Positions 60,736 to 64,000 of a DNA stretch of 64,000 bases are shown one piece after another; positions within the stretch are counted from its first letter, which is position 1; every line of letters starts with the position of its first letter. The stretch covers positions 124,001 through 188,000 of the forward strand of contig CAZBRO010000001.1 in NCBI GenBank assembly GCA_964494505.1. Direction: 5' to 3'. This DNA comes from CAIYRG01 sp964494505 (GTDB taxonomy: Bacteria; Pseudomonadota; Alphaproteobacteria; Micropepsales; Micropepsaceae). A program made the position numbers and the translations under genes. The notes below the pieces were generated by a model. That model made no database searches. It saw nothing but the letters and a program-made list of their open reading frames with translations, and was not told where the DNA came from.

Positions 60736-62754
60736 GTGGCAAGCTCTGACCGCCCGGAGGCGAATGCGAACGCGCTGTTGCAGCAGGCGCTGGGCTTGCA
60801 TGGCGCCGGGCGCCTCGATGAAGCGGCCCGGCTGTACGATGCGGTTCTGGCGGCCGATGCGCACCACGCGATGGCGCTCGCCATGCTGGGGACGATTCGG
60901 GCGCAGCGCGGCGATTACGATGGGGCGCTGGTTCTTATTGCCCGCTCGCTCGACCGCGATCCGCGGCAGCCTCATGCGCTCAACAGCCAGGGTATCGTCT
61001 TGCGGGAGCTGAAACGCCCCGAGGCGGCGCTGGAGAGTTTCGATGCCGCCATCGCCCTCGATCCGGGTTTTGCCGACGCCTATTGCAATCGCGCCAATGC
61101 GCTGACGAACCTCAGGCGTCTTCCGGAAGCGGTTGCGAGCTATCGGCGGGCGATCGCGCTGAGGCCGGGTTTTGCCGACGCCTATTACAATTGCGGCCTG
61201 GCGCTGCAAGAGCTGAAAAGCCACGAAGAGGCGCTTGCGTGTTTTGCGAGAGCGATCGCAGCCCGGCCCGAGGCGGCCCAATTTCATATGGGTCTCGGCA
61301 ATACGCTGCTCGATCTCAATCGCTATGACGAAGCCATGGCGAGCTACCGGCGAGCGATGGCGCTCGATCCCCGTCACCCTTACGCGCTCGGCATTTATCT
61401 CTACGCGAAAGCGTGGGCCTGCGATTGGGGCGGATGGGAGGAGGGGTGCCGGAGATTTGCCGCGGGCGTCGCGCAAGGCGTCATGGTGGCCGAACCGTTT
61501 ACCGCGCTCACGCTGAGCGGCGATTCCGGCATCGTCAGGCGATGCACCGAAATGTTCGTCAAGGAAACGCGCAACGATGCGCGCGAGCCTCTCTGGCGCG
61601 GCGAACGCTACGCGCACGAGAAAATCCGTGTTGCCTATCTGTCCGCGGATTTTCGCACCCATCCCGTCGCGTCCTTGATTGCCGGGGTCATCGAAGAGCA
61701 CGACCGCAACGGGTTCGAAATCACCGGGATATCGTTTGCGCGCGCAGAGGGCGATCCGATGCGCACAAGATTGGAAGCGGCCTGCGATCGCTTCGTCGAT
61801 GTCGAAGAGATCGGCGATGGCGAAGCCGCCGCGCTGTTGCGCGAGCTGGAAATCGACATCGCCGTCGATCTTCAGGGTTTCACGCAAGGGGCGCGAACCG
61901 GCATTCTTGCCTATCGGCCCGCGCCCGTGCAGGTGAACTATCTGGGTTACCCGGGGACGATGGCGCTCTCCGGATATGATTATCTGATCGCGGACCGCGT
62001 CGTCATTCCGCCGCGCGATCAGGTTCATTACAACGAGAAGATCGTCTATCTGCCCGACCTCTATCAATGCAGCGATGCGAAGCGGCTGATTTCGAGCGCG
62101 GTTCCGGCGCGCGAGGAGATGGGCCTTCCCGCGGCCGGTTTCGTGTTCTGCTCGTTCAATCTGACACGGAAGTTCACGCCCCAAATGTTCGACATCTGGA
62201 TGCGGCTGCTGTTGCGCGTTCCGGAGAGCGTGTTGTGGCTCGCGCAAACGGGCGAGCCCGCGCGCTCGAATTTGCGGCGCGAAGCGGCGGTGCGCGGAGT
62301 TGCGGCCGAACGGCTGGTGTTTGCGGACTATCTTCCGTCGCCCGCCGATCACCTCGCGCGGTTGCGGCTTGCGGATATCTTCCTCGACACATTTCCGCAC
62401 AACGCTCATGCGACCGCGAGCGATGCGCTGTGGGCGGGGCTTCCCGTGCTCACATGCGCCGGCGGGACGTTCGCGGGCCGCGTCGCGGCGAGCCTGTTTA
62501 CAGCAATCGGCCTGCCCGAGTTGGTCGCGCATTCGCTCGCGGAATATGAAGCCGCCGCGCTGCATCTGGCGCAGGATCCGCAGCGGCTTGCCGTCATCCG
62601 CCGTACGCTGGCCGAGAATCGCGCGACCGCGCCGTTGTTCGACACGGCTCGATTCACGCGCAATCTGGAAGCGACCTATCGCGCCATGTGGACTCGCGCT
62701 GAAGCGGGCTTGCGGCCGGAAGCATTTGCGGTTGGCGACGGACCTTGCGATTGA
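60736..62754 (+). CDS. TPR protein with SPINDLY/O-GlcNAc-transferase-like domain
   Basis: 672 residues from GTG 60736 (GAGG five bases before; GTG 60730 is an alternative). Five to six TPR repeats (about 10-210), then an OGT-like GT41 catalytic region: RVAYLSADFRTHPVASLI, LQGFTQGARTGILAYRPAPVQVNYLGYPG, FCSFNLTRKFTPQMFDIWMRLL and DTFPHNAHATASDALWAGLPVLT. Such bacterial proteins glycosylate proteins or help build surface glycans. No signal peptide. Starts 45 bases after the HbpS-like gene. Confidence 0.92.
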   Translation: MASSDRPEANANALLQQALGLHGAGRLDEAARLYDAVLAADAHHAMALAMLGTIRAQRGDYDGALVLIARSLDRDPRQPHALNSQGIVLRELKRPEAALESFDAAIALDPGFADAYCNRANALTNLRRLPEAVASYRRAIALRPGFADAYYNCGLALQELKSHEEALACFARAIAARPEAAQFHMGLGNTLLDLNRYDEAMASYRRAMALDPRHPYALGIYLYAKAWACDWGGWEEGCRRFAAGVAQGVMVAEPFTALTLSGDSGIVRRCTEMFVKETRNDAREPLWRGERYAHEKIRVAYLSADFRTHPVASLIAGVIEEHDRNGFEITGISFARAEGDPMRTRLEAACDRFVDVEEIGDGEAAALLRELEIDIAVDLQGFTQGARTGILAYRPAPVQVNYLGYPGTMALSGYDYLIADRVVIPPRDQVHYNEKIVYLPDLYQCSDAKRLISSAVPAREEMGLPAAGFVFCSFNLTRKFTPQMFDIWMRLLLRVPESVLWLAQTGEPARSNLRREAAVRGVAAERLVFADYLPSPADHLARLRLADIFLDTFPHNAHATASDALWAGLPVLTCAGGTFAGRVAASLFTAIGLPELVAHSLAEYEAAALHLAQDPQRLAVIRRTLAENRATAPLFDTARFTRNLEATYRAMWTRAEAGLRPEAFAVGDGPCD

Positions 62755-63297
62755 GTTGACTCTCTGCATTGCGGGCGTGCGGGAATGTTTCTCGCGCGCG
62801 GGGCTGGCTGCGCGAGGCAAGAGGGGGCGGCGTGAGGCGCATGCATTCGCTGCCACAATTGTTCGAAAAAGGTGCGCTGCACGCACCTCACGCCCGGCGA
62901 TTTTGGGTGAGACGGACCCGCATATTCCTTTCGCCGTTGGCCCCGGATAGATCCGGGATTCGGCGGGGGCCCGGGACACGATGCCTGGGACACCCGGAAC
63001 AAGCGGCTCCAGCGGATACCGGCCCGCGCCCACCTTGCTGAAGGACTCACGCGGGGTTTGGGTACGCCCACCTTCGCGTTTGCCGAAAGCCCGTTATGCC
63101 TCCGGCAAAGCGCGAACGCCGGCCGGCGCCCGCGTTGAGAACGGTCGACAACGCCCCTCATCGGGCTCCGGCATGGATGGATATGGGGATGGTTTCAGGG
63201 AGGGGGAAAACTATTTTTCCGCGCGCGAATTTCGCAGAATTTCCGCGGAGGTTTTGCGGAAGGGGGAGGGGACAATTACGTGTTACCCCCTTCAGGT
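62755..63297. other. Gene-free gap with palindromes
   Basis: About 540 bases between the OGT-like gene and the toxin gene. It contains CCCGGAT-AG-ATCCGGG (about 62944-62959), two CGCCCACCTT strings (63026-63037 and 63066-63076 areas) and a direct repeat of GAAATTC around 63225-63245. Long frames cross it on both strands but lack ribosome sites and a sensible composition. Confidence 0.5.
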
Positions 63298-63552
63298 TCA
63301 GGCTAGCAACGCGTCGTATTCGGCATGCGATCCAATCCAAAACCAGAGGATTCCATCTTCTGAATCCGTGCCGAGTGCGCGATGCCCCAATCCCACCCTG
63401 ACACTCCAGAAGCGGCCAGTCTTCTTCAAATGCAGTGAAGGATGCTTGGGATCATCCTTGAGGAGGGCATAGTTCTTATCTGCGAGTGCACGTACCCGAG
63501 GCGATAGGCCCTCATAGCATTGCCAGAACGCAGGGCTGGCAAAATGCCTCAC
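63298..63552 (-). CDS. RelE/ParE-type toxin
   Basis: 84 residues (MRHFASPAFWQCYEGLSPRV). HPSLHLKKTGRFWSVRVGLGHRAL and the ending ILWFWIGSHAEYDALLA match the type II RelE/ParE fold (HigB-like group), with conserved basic residues. The ATG overlaps the antitoxin stop (ATGA). Likely an mRNA-cleaving or gyrase-directed toxin. Confidence 0.85.
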   Translation of the reverse strand: MRHFASPAFWQCYEGLSPRVRALADKNYALLKDDPKHPSLHLKKTGRFWSVRVGLGHRALGTDSEDGILWFWIGSHAEYDALLA

Positions 63553-63749
63553 AGCTCGCGCGAGCGTCCGGCACGATGGTCGCGAAGGGCGTCCTCGGCT
63601 AGTTGGTCGAGTTTGCCGCTGCGCGCATCGCGTTCGATCTTCTCATCGAACCGAGCGGATTCGAAAGCCTCGAACCAAGCCCGAAACTTCGCGAGCTTGT
63701 CTGGTGGAAGCGCCTCGACGGCGTTTTCTATGTCTTCAAGCTTTGTCAT
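63549..63749 (-). CDS. Antitoxin of the RelE/ParE pair
   Basis: 66 residues starting MTKLEDIENAVEALPPDKLAKF, helical and acidic, with a basic tail (DHRAGRSREL). Position just before, and overlapping, the toxin gene fits a type II antitoxin. No HTH or AbrB motif is obvious, so DNA binding is uncertain. CATATCA direct repeats at its start codon could be the autoregulatory operator. Confidence 0.8.
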   Translation of the reverse strand: MTKLEDIENAVEALPPDKLAKFRAWFEAFESARFDEKIERDARSGKLDQLAEDALRDHRAGRSREL

Positions 63750-63764
63750 ATCAGAAACATATCA
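63747..63764. promoter_or_regulatory. Possible operator of the toxin-antitoxin pair
   Basis: CATATCA occurs at 63747-63753 and 63758-63764, exactly 11 bases apart and overlapping the antitoxin start codon. Confidence 0.35.
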
Positions 63765-63785
63765 CAAATCAGCGCCAGTTCTACG

Positions 63786-64000
63786 TCACTCCGCCGCTGC
63801 GGCGCGGGTGTGCTTTTTCAGCATCGCTTTCAGATAGTGCCCGGTATAAGAGCGCGCGACTTTCGCGACCTCTTCCGGCGTGCCGGATGCGATGATTTCG
63901 CCCCCGCCTTCGCCGCCCTCGGGGCCGAGGTCCACGATCCAGTCGGCCGTCTTGATGACCTCCAGATTGTGCTCGATCACCACGATCGTGTTGCCCGTCT
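63786..64000 (-). CDS. uvrA: Excinuclease ABC subunit A, C-terminal end (5' part outside window)
   Basis: The visible 71 residues, TGNTIVVIEHNLEVIKTADW onward, with DLGPEGGEGGGEIIASGTPEEVAKV, are the end of the second ABC domain of UvrA, including the H-loop (IEHN). UvrA finds bulky DNA lesions for nucleotide excision repair. The gene runs off the right edge. Confidence 0.95.
   Translation of the reverse strand, partial: TGNTIVVIEHNLEVIKTADWIVDLGPEGGEGGGEIIASGTPEEVAKVARSYTGHYLKAMLKKHTRAAAAE

Noticed and set aside
59953..63033. 1026-residue minus-strand open frame
   Set aside because: It is antisense to the methyltransferase, HbpS-like and OGT-like genes, has an Arg/Gly-rich low-information composition and no ribosome site. 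Long antisense frames are expected in such GC-rich DNA.
62981..63472. Open frame in the gap before the toxin gene
   Set aside because: Basic, Pro/Ser-rich, low-information sequence that runs antisense into the toxin gene; no start signals.

Overview
The window is a chromosomal segment of a GC-rich alphaproteobacterium. This follows from gene order more than from any single gene: rpsF-rpsR-rplI, fabD-fabG-acpP-fabF-mltG-yicC-gmk, lptF-lptG-lptD-surA-pdxA-rsmA divergent from pepA-holC, purM-purN, an hdaA-ppk-ppx block, tatABC-serS-surE and yajC-secD-trmFO are all arrangements familiar from that class. The family level cannot be fixed from the sequence; a Micropepsales/Rhizomicrobium-like lineage is only a guess. 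No rRNA, tRNA, CRISPR array, prophage or insertion sequence was found.

Layout. 1-5.4 kb: a cut-off secreted protein, a DUF6152 protein, the ribosomal protein operon and an ACS-type MFS transporter. 5.4-12.7 kb: fatty acid synthesis with mltG, yicC and gmk. 12.8-23.6 kb: the lipopolysaccharide-transport/SurA/vitamin B6/rRNA-methylation operon on the minus strand, built almost entirely with 4-base stop/start overlaps, facing pepA-holC. 23.6-28.8 kb: ABC-F protein, dihydroxyphthalate-decarboxylase-like protein, ndk, purMN. 28.9-32.3 kb: an LTXXQ periplasmic protein and a DUF1800/DUF1501 pair whose second member carries a Tat signal. 32.4-38.7 kb: DUF2066, CDP-alcohol phosphatidyltransferase, hdaA, ppk and ppx. 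38.8-41.7 kb: secreted amidase and an orphan ABC ATPase lacking a normal start codon. 41.8-52.6 kb: tatABC, serS, surE, DUF815 ATPase, yajC, secD, a PuuD-like membrane protein, an NDUFAF6-like protein and trmFO. 52.7-56.1 kb: membrane protein, MATE exporter, secreted esterase. 56.3-62.8 kb: accessory block with a degenerate EAL-like protein, a CapK/PaaK-like adenylate ligase divergent from a methyltransferase, an exported HbpS-like protein and a TPR/O-GlcNAc-transferase-like protein. 63.3-64 kb: a toxin-antitoxin pair and the 3' end of uvrA.

The most unusual signals are: (1) serS contains a roughly 300-base, lower-GC patch that carries about 60 extra residues just before the TxE serine-binding motif; (2) secD is not followed by secF, and a PuuD-like gene sits there next to an intergenic repeat; (3) three copies of a short box lie between lptF and pepA, two direct at a 21-base period and one inverted; (4) an ABC ATPase seems to start at CTG; (5) two families of short intergenic repeats recur, some forming long hairpins. 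Nothing amounts to a complete novel defence or biosynthetic system; the serS patch, the secF gap and the ligase/methyltransferase/OGT block are the best candidates for follow-up.
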